Assembly (NCBI RefSeq): GCF_008831285.2
Contig: NC_045143.1
Coordinates: forward strand, 11,047,503-11,111,502
Direction of reading: 5' to 3'
DNA length: 64,000 nt
DNA from: Nymphaea colorata
Lineage: Eukaryota; Streptophyta; Magnoliopsida; Nymphaeales; Nymphaeaceae
Position 1 is the stretch's first letter. Each line of letters begins with the position of its first letter. Made by a program: the position numbers and the translations under genes. Positions 11,681-23,930 of the stretch are shown here, one piece after another. Below the pieces are notes generated by a model, which saw nothing but the letters and a program-made list of their open reading frames with translations, was not told the origin of the DNA and searched no databases.

Positions 11681-12760
11681 CTTGCAATTTTGCTTATCCA
11701 AATGCCTTTTGGGCCCAACTGTAAAGTTTCACAAAGAATTAAAGTCTTATTCTCTCAGATTTTCCGAACGCTTGAAAGATCTCTGTGATCTGACCATGCT
11801 TATACTTTAATACATACAGTGAATGAAAAGCGCAGAGGAAGTAATACGAGGATAGCCGGAGCACCCGTGGGGAGAACTGGGAAAGTGACTGGTTAAAAAT
11901 ATATTTTTGGATAGGTGACGACATTTTGGTAAGTGAAGGCAAATAAAGAGGATGTTGGGGAACACGTTTTTAAAAAGGGAAGCAAATTTCTTGGTAAATA
12001 TGGTACATTCGTTTATTTAGCTGTGAAAATTATGAAAATCTTGCACATTTCGGAACTTCTTTTTATCTTCACGTAGTTTGCTAACAGGAAGGACTGGAAT
12101 CGAAGAGTACTGGTGAAAAAGAAAAGGAAGAGAAAAGATGCGCGGCTGTCTCCCGCAAGAATTTATCGTGTTGATTAACAGATCCGCAGGAGAGATTAGA
12201 GGGGGAGGGGGACGGGGTGGGGTTGGATCTGAGATGCGTGGCAGGATTTCAAATCGATGTTTGTCCAAACCATAAATCTTACTTTACATCACTTTATATC
12301 AGATCCGAGGCTATCAAACACGCCTTAGAGTGACCATTGGCAACATGGAAAACACAGCATCCCACATTTTTGTCTCTACCATAGTTACTCTCCGTAGAAG
12401 CCAACGACACCGACCAAAACCACCGTAGAGATTCCATGCCCATTATCCTTCACAAAGTCCTCATGGAACAACTCAGTTTCTCCAATAAAGGAAGAGAAAG
12501 AACAAAGTAAACTCGAATAGGCGAATTTTGCATAGCGTCAGGCTAAGCAACAGAGAATTTTGGCTCGGCCTCCAGATTTTCATTGCATGAAGAACCTTTC
12601 AATATCTTTTGCACCACTTTTCATTGCACGAATTCTAATGTCGCCCACTTCATGGCATAGGAGCATTACAAAGGCAAAAGTTTGATTCTTATAGAATATT
12701 TCTGCAGTAATCGTCTCCATGAATAATAGGGACCATTTCATCAACAGAAACAGAAACTCA
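11369..12760. other. Spacer between RGG gene and thioredoxin gene
   Basis: The two genes converge here. A (CT)n run lies at 11650-11677. CTATCAAACACGCC near 12311 resembles the outer end of a PIF-type MITE, but its partner end was not found. No other feature is supportable. Confidence 0.4.
11650..11677. repeat. (CT)n microsatellite
   Basis: A perfect CT run of about 28 bp. Confidence 0.9.
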
Positions 12761-12766
12761 ACTCAT

Positions 12767-12772
12767 TTTATT
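12767..12772 (-). terminator. Candidate polyadenylation signal of the thioredoxin gene
   Basis: Minus-strand AATAAA, about 240 nt beyond the thioredoxin stop codon, a plausible plant 3' UTR length. Confidence 0.5.
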
Positions 12773-13008
12773 TAGTTCTGAACTCCAAGGTAAAGACAAG
12801 AAGCAGCAAACAATCTGTAGTTTGATAACCAAAGCCAATATAAAGCATTGGGATGTTTTTCATTTTTTTTTCTTTTCTCCAATGGGAAAGAAGGTCGAGT
12901 TGTCTCCTAAGTCGCAAATACAACCATAAAAACAGCATCAAGATCACAGTATTAAAGCCATATATGATCAACACACTCCCCTCATCATATAGATGAATTC
13001 GAGTTGAG

Positions 13009-14116
13009 TCAACCCATGTGGCTTAGGATTTTCTTCTCTAGTTCATCTTTCTTGGCACCAACAACCTTGTCGACTTGATTTCCTCCCTTGAAAAGAAGAA
13101 AAGTAGGCATTGCCTGAATCCCCAATTCACTAGCAACACTCTGCAGTGATTCAACGAGAAAAGATAACCAAAAGTTATAAAGAGTTCAGAAGTAATAAAC
13201 TATTACGCAAAAAGAGGAAGGAAAAGAGAAGAAACCGAGTCTCATACCTGCAGCTCATCCACATCAATCTTCACAAATGAGACATTGGTGTACTTTTGTG
13301 CAAACTCGTGGACAGCCGGCTCAATGAATCGACATGGCCCACACCAGGAAGCGCTAAAATCAACGACCAGCTAAACAAATTTCCCAAAGAAAGTTAAAGA
13401 GTTTCACAACCGTAGTGTTTGGAATTTCGATTGATCAGAACAGAAGTGCCAATTGTTGAGTATAATTTAGAAGGGAAGACCGTGAGATGAGAGCCGTGGA
13501 GTCAACTAATGCAAGACAGAATAATTTTGGGGAAAAAAATATGAATAGCCTAGAGATAAACAAACAAGCCACAACACGAACAAACAACGACAGTAAGGAG
13601 AGGAAACCAAGAAAATGTTTCACATGCCAACAACAACTGCTATTCATCAGATTCTATACGAGATCGACAGAAATAAGAAACGAAACAAGCTTGCCAGAAG
13701 GTTTCACCCAAGCATCATTCAAAAGCCGAAAACAACCAGTACCAATTTATTGTGTTCCTATTGGAATCAACATAAGAAGAATCCACCATAATCTTGTTCA
13801 AACGCAAAAGAAATCCTAACGCTGCTTGCGTTCTACCATAAATCAACAGAACCCCATCAGCGGATCAGCATGTTGGTTCATTGACAATCAACTCCGAGAG
13901 AAAGAACACCAACCACCACCATGAATACATGAGAAGTCAAAGTAGAAGACAGGGAGAAGAACCAACAATGGGGAGGTTGCAGATTACCAGCTTGTTTGAT
14001 GCTTTAACAGAGTCGAAGTGGGATTTCCAATCGGCTACACTATGAATGAAAAGGATGGCATCTGATTGGTGTTGCCCTTCGGAGGAGGGTGCAGGAGAAG
14101 AAAGAAAGGATCCCAT
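13009..14116 (-). CDS. Thioredoxin h-type (subgroup 2-like), complete, three exons
   Basis: Minus-strand exons are 14116-13988 (43 codons), 13370-13248 (41 codons) and 13140-13009 (43 codons plus TGA); all introns are GT-AG and in phase 0. The 127-residue product has the redox motif WCGPC at 52-56 within [10 protein letters not shown], and the cis-proline loop AMPTF around P96. It has the small soluble fold size expected of plant h-type thioredoxins. It reduces disulfides in target proteins and is itself re-reduced by NADPH-thioredoxin reductase. The N-terminus MGSFLSS, with Gly2 and a Ser-rich extension of about 25 residues, suggests N-myristoylation and membrane association, as known for h2-type members; this is inferred. 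The ATG at 14116 is the only in-frame start giving this extension. All catalytic residues are intact, so the gene looks functional. A TATA-like box is about 80 bp upstream. Confidence 0.96.
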
Positions 14117-14193
14117 CGTGGCTTCAGATACTTTCTCCTCCGCTTTCTTGCTGCAAAATTTCTGTCTTTGACCAACCTCAATGGGGGGTGCTG

Positions 14194-14201
14194 TATAAAT
14201 A
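14194..14201 (-). promoter_or_regulatory. Candidate TATA box of the thioredoxin gene
   Basis: Minus-strand TATTTATA lies 78 bp upstream of the ATG, a normal spacing for a plant promoter with a short leader. Confidence 0.45.
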
Positions 14202-14779
14202 ATAATATGCTACCGCCTACCGGTTACGGCCGCTAACTACTGCCTGCTCATATAAGAAAGAAAAGTGCCAGTGCCCCAAACTGTGGTCGGATTCTAGTTC
14301 CCAAAGATGGCGGCTACATTTCTTATTTCTATTGTAGCTTTTCCAGAAAATTTTAATATAATTTTACATCTCAAATTTACCAAGGCCCTTGCTCATCTGG
14401 ACGCTCGCATCCTCATGTGCATCTTGACCATTGGATTTGAAGGTGGAGGGTTAGATGAAGGGTTCACATGGATGCCAATGGCTCACCAAGTTGGACCGAT
14501 CAGTCCTGCCTTTTATAATTACTTTTTTGGTTATTTTTCGAGATTGAAAGTTGTTCGTTTAACCATCTGATAGCTACAGTAAAAAAAAAATGAATCTTAA
14601 GCATATTTTTACTATACATAAGACCAAAAGTTGAGTGTCTGTGTAAAATTTTCTTGAAATTTGAAAGAATTTACTTTCAAGATTACCACAAGGCTTTCAA
14701 TTTAAGGCCTTATTTTCCAATGAAAATGACCGAAGGTAGCGTCCCGCATAAGCATAAGGGCAACTTAAAGGCATACGTT
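14202..14779. other. Upstream region of the thioredoxin gene
   Basis: Promoter-side spacer. The open frame at 14307-14570 has no recognised motif and is not called. Its last bases carry the left target duplication of the following MITE. Confidence 0.4.
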
Positions 14780-15121
14780 TGAGGGTGAACAACGAGTTTA
14801 GTAGCTCGAGTTTGTGAACAAGTTTGAGTTGAATCATTTGCTTAACAAGTTGAGCTTGAGTTCAACATGTAACTGTCGAGTGGAGCTTTCGATCTTTAAT
14901 CAAGTTCGTCGATACTTAATACTTAATCAAGTCGATATATTCAAACAAATTTACAAGTTTGTCAAACTTTAATCGCGTCGAGCTCGAGCTCAACACGTAA
15001 CTGCTGAGTCAAGCTCGAGTTGCTTCCGTCAACCATTGTCGAGATCAAGCCAAGGTTTCATTAGTCTAGCCGAACTTTAACTGACTAAACTCGAACTCGA
15101 CTCGGCTAGTGTTCACACCTA
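14780..15121. mobile_element. Non-autonomous hAT-like MITE
   Basis: The ends TGAGGGTGAACA and (inverted) TAGGTGTGAACA bound 342 bp full of short CTCGAG/GAGCTCGA motifs. Flanking 8-mers CATACGTT (14772-14779) and CATACGTC (15122-15129) match at 7 of 8 bases, as expected for an aged hAT target duplication. No coding capacity. Confidence 0.75.
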
Positions 15122-15129
15122 CATACGTC

Positions 15130-15656
15130 TCATAAATGTGCTCTCAAGTTTGAGGCATAAGTGTGTTTCTTTATTTTTTTTTTCTGCATAGAAATTCACA
15201 GTTTATTTTTATAAAACTAGCTTAGTAAGTAACATCTTCATGGTGAAATTTCACGAAAACAATATTAAACTTTGAGATTTTCAAATGCTGTGAATGTTCT
15301 TTCACGTTTTTGTACAAGCAATTTTTGTTAAACCATAATAAAGGTTGTGGTCAGACGAATGAGCAATATTTTGAAGAGAAACATCTTGTTAAAACAAGTG
15401 CAAAGCCATCCTCCATTTAATTCACCATTTCCTTCTCTCAAATGGCCCCTCCCTCTCTTTCATTTAATTCACCATTTCTCTCTCCCTCTATTAATTATTC
15501 TATGTTTTTTCTATCTCATTTAACTCTCCCTAACTCTCTCATCATTAATTAAATACTTTCTCTCTCTTTTAATTTGCCGTCTCTTTTGTCTCTCTCCATT
15601 AATTGCACCACCTGCCTATCTCATTAAGTATTATCTAGTATCTACCATCGTCATAT

Positions 15657-15696
<40 letters not shown>

Positions 15697-15905
15697 TTTA
15701 AAACACCAACATGGTTTCAAATATTATTTAAAAAAATTTACCTTCATAAAGCTCAGGGCGAAATATTTTAATTAAAAGTTTAAAAAATCAAATAAATAAG
15801 TTTAACTAATCGAGCCCACTTATATAAATGTATTATCAAGCCGAACTCGAGTAAAGCATTTCAAAGTGTCGAGCTGAGCTCGAGTCAGCTTGTGTTCAGG
15901 CCTAT
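15130..15905. other. Spacer with pyrimidine-rich repeats, (GA)n and a hAT-like end
   Basis: From 15400 to 15600 degenerate copies of TTTAATTCACCATTT plus CTCTCTC alternate. A perfect (GA)n run follows at 15661-15693. At 15840-15905, GAGCTCGAGTC...GTGTTCAGGCCTA resembles the end of another GTGTTCA-type hAT element whose other end was not found. Confidence 0.5.
15661..15693. repeat. (GA)n microsatellite
   Basis: 33 bp of perfect GA repeats, flanked by a pyrimidine-rich segment on the same strand. Confidence 0.95.
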
Positions 15906-16792
15906 TAAGAGCTGAATTGCTTCTAGCTTGTTTGGAAATGATCTTCTTAATTATATGCAGTAAGGCATGTGCTTAGTCTATAAATACGATGAAATTGTTA
16001 TTAAGCCATTTTGCTAGTTGCTTAGGCGTAAAGGTCTGGTCTTGACCAGAGATTCGGTTCGGTCCTATACCCATTATTAATATCTCCTACCTGTATAGGG
16101 AGGTAAGCAATTGAGTAGGCACTTCAAGATGGCATGTACGTTGAATCTTCTCCCATGATTTTTAAGAGCATGTTTGGCAATAATAACAATTTATTCATGT
16201 GTGTTATGAATCTGCTTAGAACAAACAAATGATTGAAACATATTCATAAAACATTATGTTATAATATTTCATGCCCTAATTTTTGAAGGAGGTTTGTAAG
16301 ACAGCAACAGCTTTGCTACTGTTGCTAAATGTCGTCGTCATATTGTGATTGAAAAGAATACGAAATATTAATTTGCACATTTGGTGTATCATCTCATTTC
16401 ATGGAAACTGGAGTCCCGCCCGTTGGAGAAGGCTCAGCCTTCCATCTCAAACGATCAGCAGCATCTAGCACTTCCACCCACTCTATACAGAGAGAAAGCG
16501 GCCGACGGTACACAGTAAATGAACCAAGGATATTTTTGTAATTTGTTAAAAAGAAATGTCTTACAAAGTATTTTTACTTTTTTTTAAATTTTTATTTTTC
16601 TCTTTACAAAAAGTTTTTTTTTTCAATATAAACTAAAGATATTTTAGTCAAAGAAAATTCATACATAATGTGGCCCATATAACCAGGTCGGTTCTACATG
16701 GGTGACAGAGCATTATGTAAAGCCAAAAAGCTACCCACATCCAAGAATACTGGCTTTAGCCAATCAGACAAATGAGTGGCAAGGTTTTGAGT
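15906..16792. other. Anonymous spacer
   Basis: No exon, repeat array or element border could be supported here. Confidence 0.35.
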
Positions 16793-17125
16793 TATAGCCA
16801 CAAATATTGTTTTTGAGTTTTAAGTGGCAAGCTTTTTCTTGGATTTAAAGGGACAAAGTTGTTTTTTTGAGAAGAAAATCTATAAATTTTAAAACAATTA
16901 ATCTTTTACCGAAAAAGAGAAGGGTAGTCGAAATCTTAAAAAGGAAATGCAAAAAATGTGAAAAAAATAGTAACTAAAAATTATAAAAATGTAAACAAAA
17001 TGGAACAAGAAGAAACGGCATTTTTTTACATTTTTTTGGAAAACAAAAACGTTTTTTCCCCTTTTTCGGCTAACCTGTTCTTAAATCTTAATGCATTTAA
17101 AAAAGAAACGCATTTTCTATAGCTA
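16793..17125. mobile_element. hAT-like MITE, family A (diverged copy)
   Basis: The left end TATAGCCACAAATATTG and the adjoining AGTTTTAAGTGGCAAGCTTTTTCTTGG match the left ends of the copies at 28008, 38649 and 40623. The right end is degenerate (CTATAGCTACG) and no target duplication is preserved. Confidence 0.6.
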
Positions 17126-17595
17126 CGTCTTTTCCGCTGGCCTGCTTTTCATGTTTTCAAGGCGTTTTTCAGACGTTTTCTTCTGAGCCCGCTGGCTTTT
17201 CAGCTTTCAAGGGAAAGCATAAAGGAGATTCATAATGGATATCCAAGACTGTAAGAAATGTAGTGCGTACTTAATATTCTTAGTGAGGGCAGTGATTCCC
17301 TCTCGTGAAAGCTAATGCGTTCTTTTTCCTGCCACTATGCATTCTGGAACCCATCTGCAAGATGTTACGAACTATGGCGGAAAACGAATCTGGAATCACC
17401 ATCGTCTGCCAACTTATTCATGCTTCTTGCATCATGATCCAGTCTTTTCTGCCTTTTGGCAACTGCAGTGTGGAAATTTTTGGTATTAATTAGAAGCTGT
17501 AATCATCATAAAGTTCCTTCTAATTCACTTCTGCCGCAGCTTCAAAAGGTGGTTTGTGGCATCTCTTTCAGCCATGCAGATGAATCAGAAGGCGA
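17126..17595. other. Anonymous spacer
   Basis: A 62-codon open frame at 17305-17493 shows no motif and is not called. Confidence 0.35.
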
Positions 17596-17603
17596 GGTGA
17601 CAG

Positions 17604-18037
17604 AATGTTTTAAAACCCAGTGACTCGGGACTCAACTCCGCTTGAACTGGGTTAACATGTTTTTAAGAAAAAAACAATATATTACTTAAACGTAAAATCT
17701 TTGTAAAATGACTTAATTTCAGTTGCATCATGCATGGTTCAAAAAAAAGTCAAGCTAACATAAAGTGAAGTCACAACTAAGCTCGGCCTCCTTGAAATGT
17801 TGCAATGTAGCATGTCGAATGGAAAGACTTTAAGCAAACTCGAATCAATTGGGTTAATATTGCTCCACTTTAACAAACTGAACTTGTAACTTTAATGAAG
17901 TAACAAACAGAACTTATATCTTAACATGCATGAGTTATCAACAGCATTAAAATATTGAAGCATGAAGTAAAACGAGTCACCCTACTCGGTTGAGTTGGTA
18001 GTAGAGGTCGGTTGGCTCCGCGAGTTTTTAAACGTTG
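17604..18037. mobile_element. Non-autonomous hAT element, family C
   Basis: An exact 8-bp duplication GGTGACAG (17596-17603 and 18038-18045) flanks 434 bp. The left end is AATGTTTTAAAAC and the inverted right end is CAACGTTTAAAAAC. GACTCGG-type subterminal motifs follow on both sides. No transposase. The element at 323-809 has related ends. Confidence 0.82.
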
Positions 18038-18045
18038 GGTGACAG

Positions 18046-18450
18046 CAGCAAGTTTTCTTAGCCTGATAATTTGGAAGCAGCGTTGTCATCTGAGGTTGGT
18101 TTATCTTGTTCAAGTTGCAATTGCAGAACTGTGAGACAAGATGTGTGAGTGAACTGTGGAAAGCTTTATAGTTTTCAATCTGGACATGGAGCAGCGGAAG
18201 CTTGTATAAGAGATGGAGTGATAACTGATCCCTAAGTACAAGAAGGCCAAGAACCAACAGTTCCCACCACTGACAGAATTGCTTTTGCATCTCTAACTAA
18301 ATGCTCAAAAGTGGCATATCCTACTTATAAAGAAGAATTGTCCACTGATTTCCTGTTTAGAAATAGAGTAAAATGGAGACCACCATCTCATGCCTGATAA
18401 TTTTGTTTTCATCCTCAATGTACTAAGTCAATGAGGTACAAATAAGTGTA
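18046..18450. other. Anonymous spacer
   Basis: A 102-codon minus-strand open frame (17982-18290) overlaps the MITE end and has no recognised motif; it is not called. Confidence 0.35.
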
Positions 18451-18571
18451 TGGAGATGTATGTAAGGGTACAGCAATTTTAAAAAATATGGGTACTCTAA
18501 TATATATATATATATATATATGAAGATGTATGTACGGGTACAGCAATTTTAAAAAATATGGGTACTTTTAT
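18450..18571. repeat. Short tandem duplication around an (AT)n run
   Basis: Two near-identical blocks of about 45 bp (containing GTACAGCAATTTTAAAAAAT then ATGGGTACT) lie at about 18452-18497 and 18522-18568, separated by (TA)n. Confidence 0.85.
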
Positions 18572-18861
18572 ATATGTGTGTGTGTGCACGCGCAAAATAT
18601 TACAAGAAGAACAAAATGAAAGCAACATTTAAATAAACAAATGATATAATAAAGACATTATATCGATGAACAAGAACTCTCAAAAACAAAATGAAAACTG
18701 AGTTAGGAATAAACTAAATCAAATAAATTAATTTAGTTCAGTTTCTAACTAAAAAGTATCCAAGTGTTTCTAAAATACCCACTTTAGATATGGGTGCAAT
18801 GACATGATACGTGGACCCTGGTGGAATTCCACCCATGTGACATTAGATAATATATTACTTT

Positions 18862-18912
18862 TATGTCAAATACCTTGATGAAGTTATTGCTTCCATTATA
18901 TTAAATCTGTTT
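18862..18912. repeat. Dispersed repeat, copy 1
   Basis: About 50 bp starting TATGTCAAATACCTTGATGA and ending before a CTGTTT motif. It is repeated with few changes at 19391-19440. Confidence 0.7.
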
Positions 18913-19390
18913 GACCATTACTTCATCACCAACTTTCCACAGGCCCCTTTGACCCTTGATGCCCTTTCAACCATGGGAACCGTTAATTTTCCATGCAGCT
19001 GGTCAAAGCAAGGTGGAATTGGAATCATTTAACAATTCTTTTGCAGAAATAATTTGATTGATCTGCCACAATCCACTAAATAATCTTTAAAATTTACATA
19101 AGTTTGACTAATTAATGAAACCAATTTCACAAGAAGTAGGGTTTCCATAGATCTTTATAAAAAGGAAACTAGCATGAAAAACAATTAATAGTTCAGCAGA
19201 TGTACTGAAATCTAATTGAAGAATTTATTACTTAAAAGATACCTTCGACCAAAGGGCAAAAGCACCTTGGCTGTACCATTTTAGTAAATGGAAAATCAGC
19301 TCTGTTGGCGTATGTTTGTATTGTTTGAAAATGTAAAAGTTTTCTCAAGTCATGAAGAAATTTGGTTCTCTAAAGTGTTTCTTGTGAATA

Positions 19391-19437
19391 TATGTCAAAT
19401 ATCTTGTTGAAGTTAGTGCTTCCATTACATTAACTCT

Positions 19438-19440
<3 letters not shown>
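19391..19440. repeat. Dispersed repeat, copy 2
   Basis: Same order of motifs as 18862-18912, but it leads directly into a (TA)n microsatellite, suggesting a mobile or duplicated fragment. Confidence 0.7.

Positions 19441-19472
<32 letters not shown>
19441..19472. repeat. (TA)n microsatellite
   Basis: About 32 bp of pure alternating TA. Confidence 0.95.
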
Positions 19473-19474
<2 letters not shown>

Positions 19475-19769
19475 CGATAAAAGAACCATCATATCTTGGT
19501 TCAAATATTTTTTATTTTGATTTCAAGTTCTAAAATAAAAAGTTGACCTTCGAGGAACTTATAATTATAAATAAGTAGCACATAGAAACGGAACAATTGT
19601 GTCCATATGTGAAAAAGTTATTCTGCTGTGGAATATTTCAGTTAAATAAATGAGGGATTTTTTATATACTAAATTAGCTTCAGCAGATTCTGACGAGCTC
19701 AGCAATCACGGAAAGAAAGAAAGGAGTCGCAAGATCAACCGTTAGCACCTTCCATAATTCAAACTAAGG

Positions 19770-19995
19770 ACGTGGTCGGCCCGTAAGAGTCGGGTTCAGG
19801 TGGGCCCGACGCCTAAAACATGATCCCGGGTCGGGCTTCGTACTTGATACACAAGCTTGGGTTCTGATCCGATTAAAATAAAAAAATATTTTTTAAATAT
19901 AAAATATTTTTTTAAGAATAAAATATATATTATTATTAAATAAAAATAATAATAATAATAATAAACTAATCGAGTCGAATGGGCCGGCCCTAGCT
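19770..19995. mobile_element. Possible MITE with GC-rich ends and AT-rich core
   Basis: CG-rich borders (GGTCGGCCCG... and ...GGGCCGGCCC) enclose a core of almost only A and T. The same layout is seen at 56645-56950. No clean target duplication was found. Confidence 0.4.
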
Positions 19996-20563
19996 ACAGC
20001 ATGCCTCCTAACCAGACTGAACTACCCATCATTTTGTGCAAAAGAGAAAGAGAAAATCTCCTGTTCATAAACCTAAATTAATTACATAATAAGCATTTGC
20101 TTTATTGTTTGTAATTTGGTAGATTTATTTATTTTTCAATTAATTTCTGGCCCCGCCACTACAAACAATTACACAGGGTATATCAAGCGCTTAGCTGCTA
20201 ATATTCTTCTCTTCGCTTGTTCCTACATCGTTTTTAATATAGAATGCACGCGTTCTAACTGATAGCTGCTAAACTGTTGCCAATTTAAAATCATAAGCAA
20301 TTGTTTACTCGTAAGATTCTCAAGTGTGGTGCAAGAAAAACATAGACCTTTTCACGAGTTGATTTTCAGTTGTACAAAAAGAATTTTTGTTTATTTCCAT
20401 AATCCGTGGTGAAAATGATCTTTCCGTCTTTTTGCCATGACAAAATACCATTCTTTGTAGAAAAATCCCCGAGCGATGCGATTGGAGCATCTATATTATG
20501 AATTAGTTAGTGGAGTCGTTGGTTAACTTATCTAAGATTAAAGCACTAATAAAAACTTTAATG

Positions 20564-20567
<4 letters not shown>

Positions 20568-20615
<48 letters not shown>
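20568..20615. repeat. (AT)n microsatellite
   Basis: About 48 bp of alternating AT next to a dispersed repeat (20636-20950). Confidence 0.95.
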
Positions 20616-20619
<4 letters not shown>

Positions 20620-20635
20620 CCATCTGGGCAAGAGA

Positions 20636-20950
20636 CAAAAACTTGACCCATTAGAATTAATTATTAAACTATTTTCTGGCAATCTAACCTTGGATATATG
20701 ATCTTAAGAATGATGGTGAGAACCATGTATTAAATTAGTCATTTTCTTACTTAAATAATGTTTTTTTAATAAATAAAAAATGAACAGCTCTTATAACATC
20801 AATTGTTTTTTTAAGAAATTGACTTGAATTAAAACATGATTTGTATGAAACACATTAGAAGGTTTAAGTTTTGTTTAAAACACTATTTAATACAAATCTA
20901 AGGCTGGTTTTCATCCCCTACCTAAATGGTCTTGTATTGAACTAATATTA
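20636..20950. repeat. Dispersed repeat shared with 41779-41990
   Basis: Matching landmarks in the same order: GACCCATTA(G/A)AATTAATTATTA, CAATCTAACCT or TAATCTAACCT, ACATTAGAAGGTT and CCTACCTAA or CCTTACCTAA. No coding potential, so probably fragments of an unclassified element. Confidence 0.7.
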
Positions 20951-21189
20951 AATTATGAAAATGTCACATCACCTTTTTTCCTGATTTTATTCTCAACTAC
21001 CGATTTGACAAAAATCAAAGGATGACTCTTTTTTTTATCCCTCTAGCATATAGGCAACTAACAATCTCTCTCTATTGGGCCCGGCAGCTGGCGAGTACTT
21101 AAATAATAATAATAATAAAATATATATACTGCAATCTCTTTAAATCAACAAACATGACTTGCAGTGTCTTGATTCTCTAATTTCAAGGT

Positions 21190-23930
21190 GCTTATGAAAT
21201 GAAAGTCTTTCAAGCAATTTCGTTATGTTGCCTGTAAGATTATCCCAAAATTTATGGCTAGTAGAATAAAGACCATTTTATCTAGTATTGTCGAGCTGGA
21301 ACAAGATGCTTTCTTACATAATAGAGCAATTCATCACCACAGCCATTTGGCTCATGAAGTGGTTAACAGCCCTAAAGAGGGCAAAGGTCAGTCTATTCTT
21401 CTTAAATTGGACATATCCAAAGCCTATGATAGAGTAAGATGTGGCTTTCTCTAAAGGCTATGAAAGAGTAAGATGAGTCTTTCAACATAAAGCCATTTTC
21501 ATTTGACATCTTCTGATGAATGGACAAGGGGAAAAATGGCATGTGTAATTACTGCTTCCTTTGTGGTCATAAGATCAGGCAACAAAGCTGCTCTCACTCA
21601 AGGGGTCAGAGGTTTGAATCTCATGGTCATTTTCAGTTTTGGTGTGTTATTCGTTTAGATTGCAAACAGTGGCAAGCGTGACACTGGAGTTGAAGGATGT
21701 ACTATAGATCCTTTTACGCTTTGAAACAAGCCAGAACAGAACCTTGGTAGCATAAAAGAGAGTATGGCCTTGGAGGTTTTATGGGGAAGGCGGTTTCTTC
21801 TAAGTAACCATTATAAACAAGTTCACAAAAGGAAGGTTTAAAATTCCTAGCTGCATTGCTAACATAACTTCATGTCCAGGGATCTTTTTCTGTAGACGAC
21901 ATTCTCCTTTTCACTAAGGTCGGAATTCTATAAGACATCTTCTGCATTGTTTGACTATACCACCAAAGAAAGACTGGCTATAAATTCAACTAAATCACTC
22001 TTGGTCCCTTTCAATATACAGGAAAATAAGGCATTAACTTTGGCAAATACATTTGAATGGCAGATTTCCAATCTCCTCTTTACTTATCTTGGTATTCCTT
22101 TATTTTATGGTAACCTTAATATTGACTTGTGTGAAGAATTTTGCAGTAAAGTGGACCAACGTCTTGCTGACTGGAAAAGAGGGATTCTCTCCTTCTCTGG
22201 TAGAGTTTCTTCGGTTAAGCATGTGCAACAGGAAATGGTGGGTTATTGGAAGAGGGCTTTGGGACTTCCACCTGCTGTGGTAAACTTACTAGAAAGGATG
22301 ACCTGCAAATTCATTTGGTGGAATCAAATAATAGCAGGAGATACCACTTAGCGAGGGTGACTTTAAGGTCATGGCTTATTTTAAAAAAAAAAATTATAAC
22401 AGGGCAACCATGGTTCAATTAGCTTTTCAAGCCAGAATGTCAACCCATGATTAGGAGTAAGTATCTAAAAAGTAGAAGCCTTAGGAAACAAAAATGTAAG
22501 CCCCATTACTCCTGGATTTGGAAGAGCTGATTATGGGGTTGGGAGGAGGTTAATTATCTGGCTGCTTGGTAATGGGCATCATGTGAAAATATGGATAGAA
22601 TATTGGGGTTGGGATTGTGGATCAGTTGTTCAACCTAGAAGACTTTATAAAACAGAAAGGGTTATTGTAAGTTTCTGCACACCAAGTTATTGATAATAAG
22701 CAGGAAATTTTGGCCAAAGGTTTATTTTCAAGGGCAATTACAAATCTTATTGAAGTTTCTTCTCTTAATGAAAACAGCGAAGGGGACCAAGAATGTCGCA
22801 GATTTGAAAAACAACTGGACATATCATGAATTAAGAACTAGGGTACCCCCAGATCCATGCTTTTTAGGTTTGTATGGCAAAATCATTCTTTGCCTAGAGC
22901 GAACTGGTGCTTCTATTTTGCTCTGAAAGGAAAACTTTTTACACAAGATCAACTGTAATAATTCGACATCAACTTGTCAATTGATGCTACATGTGTGCAA
23001 CCAAAGAGGAATATGTTAACCATCTATTTATCACCTGCCCAAAGGCTAAGATGGTGAGGAGTTTCTTGGCATCATGCTTTAATTTCAAAGTTAAAGACTG
23101 GAACTCCATACATGCAGCGGTTTCATGGTGGTGAAGGCGCAAGTTAAAGTTTAGGTGGTTGACTATATATTGGTGTTCATGTCTTCCCTATAAGTTTCTG
23201 GTGTTTACATCTTTCTATATTTTTTTGGAACATATGGAAATTTAGGAATTCCTTGGCTCACAACAATTACCTTGATCAAAGATGTCTCTATTGGAGGGGC
23301 AAGACTTCAAAGATCTCATGGCAGGCATCAGGTTGAAACAACATCACAGATTTATCATTTCTTTGTAGCGGGCCACAGGGATACGGCCAGATCCCAGACC
23401 ATCTTTTGGTGACAACAGTTTTGCTGTGCAGTCGGTATGTATATGGCAAAAGGGTGTACAGAAAATAGCATACTTGATAAGGAAAGGTAGCAGCAGTTCA
23501 GTTTGGACTAGAGTTGGATATTACCAAAAGGATATGGCAAGTTCTGCTCAATGTTTTATACATAGTCATTTACTTAGTTTTGATGACTGCCACGGCACCA
23601 TCTTTTTTTTTGCACGTCCTTTAAAATGGAGGCAGGAGCTTTTATCTCTTTTTAGTTGTGACAATAATAGTGGTCTTAGTTTCTAGGGTCTGTCACTATA
23701 AGGGCTCTTTTAAGATGCTTAATGTGAATCCCTGCTGGGAAGTTGTTGGTCTTTTGACAAGACTCACCCTCAATACTGAATGGGAGAAGGGGTCTAATTA
23801 TTTTTAGTGAGGCTTTTAGCCTCTCTTGTATTTTGTCTTTACTCTCCTCCTGTTCTCTTCTTGTAATCGTTTTACTTCATTCATTATTATAAAAGTTCGA
23901 GAGGCCTACCCCCCCAACAATGTCGCATTA
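21190..23930 (+). pseudogene. L1-type LINE, 5'-truncated and decayed
   Basis: The frame starts inside reverse transcriptase (F-Q-A-I-S-L-C at about 21210, the plant FRPISLC motif). The best-preserved piece is 21254-21454 (MASRIKTILSSIV, LKLDISKAYDRV). A SVDDILLF remnant of the YADD catalytic box lies near 21890. The post-RT region is at 21947-22351 (INSTKSLLVPFN, YLGIPLF, RLADWKRGILSFSGRV). A zf-RVT-like tail is broken across 22950-23350 (VNHLFITCPKAKM). Endonuclease and ORF1 are absent, which fits the usual 5' truncation of LINE copies. The 3' end has the pyrimidine-rich TCTTCTTGTAATCGTTTTAC and ATTATTATAAAA seen at plant L1 tails. Many stops: not functional. Confidence 0.88.

Noticed and set aside
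11516-11701. Minus-strand frame with ER repeats
   Set aside because: Shadow of a (CT)n microsatellite.
12768-12974. Minus-strand 68-codon frame
   Set aside because: It lies in the 3' UTR of the thioredoxin gene.
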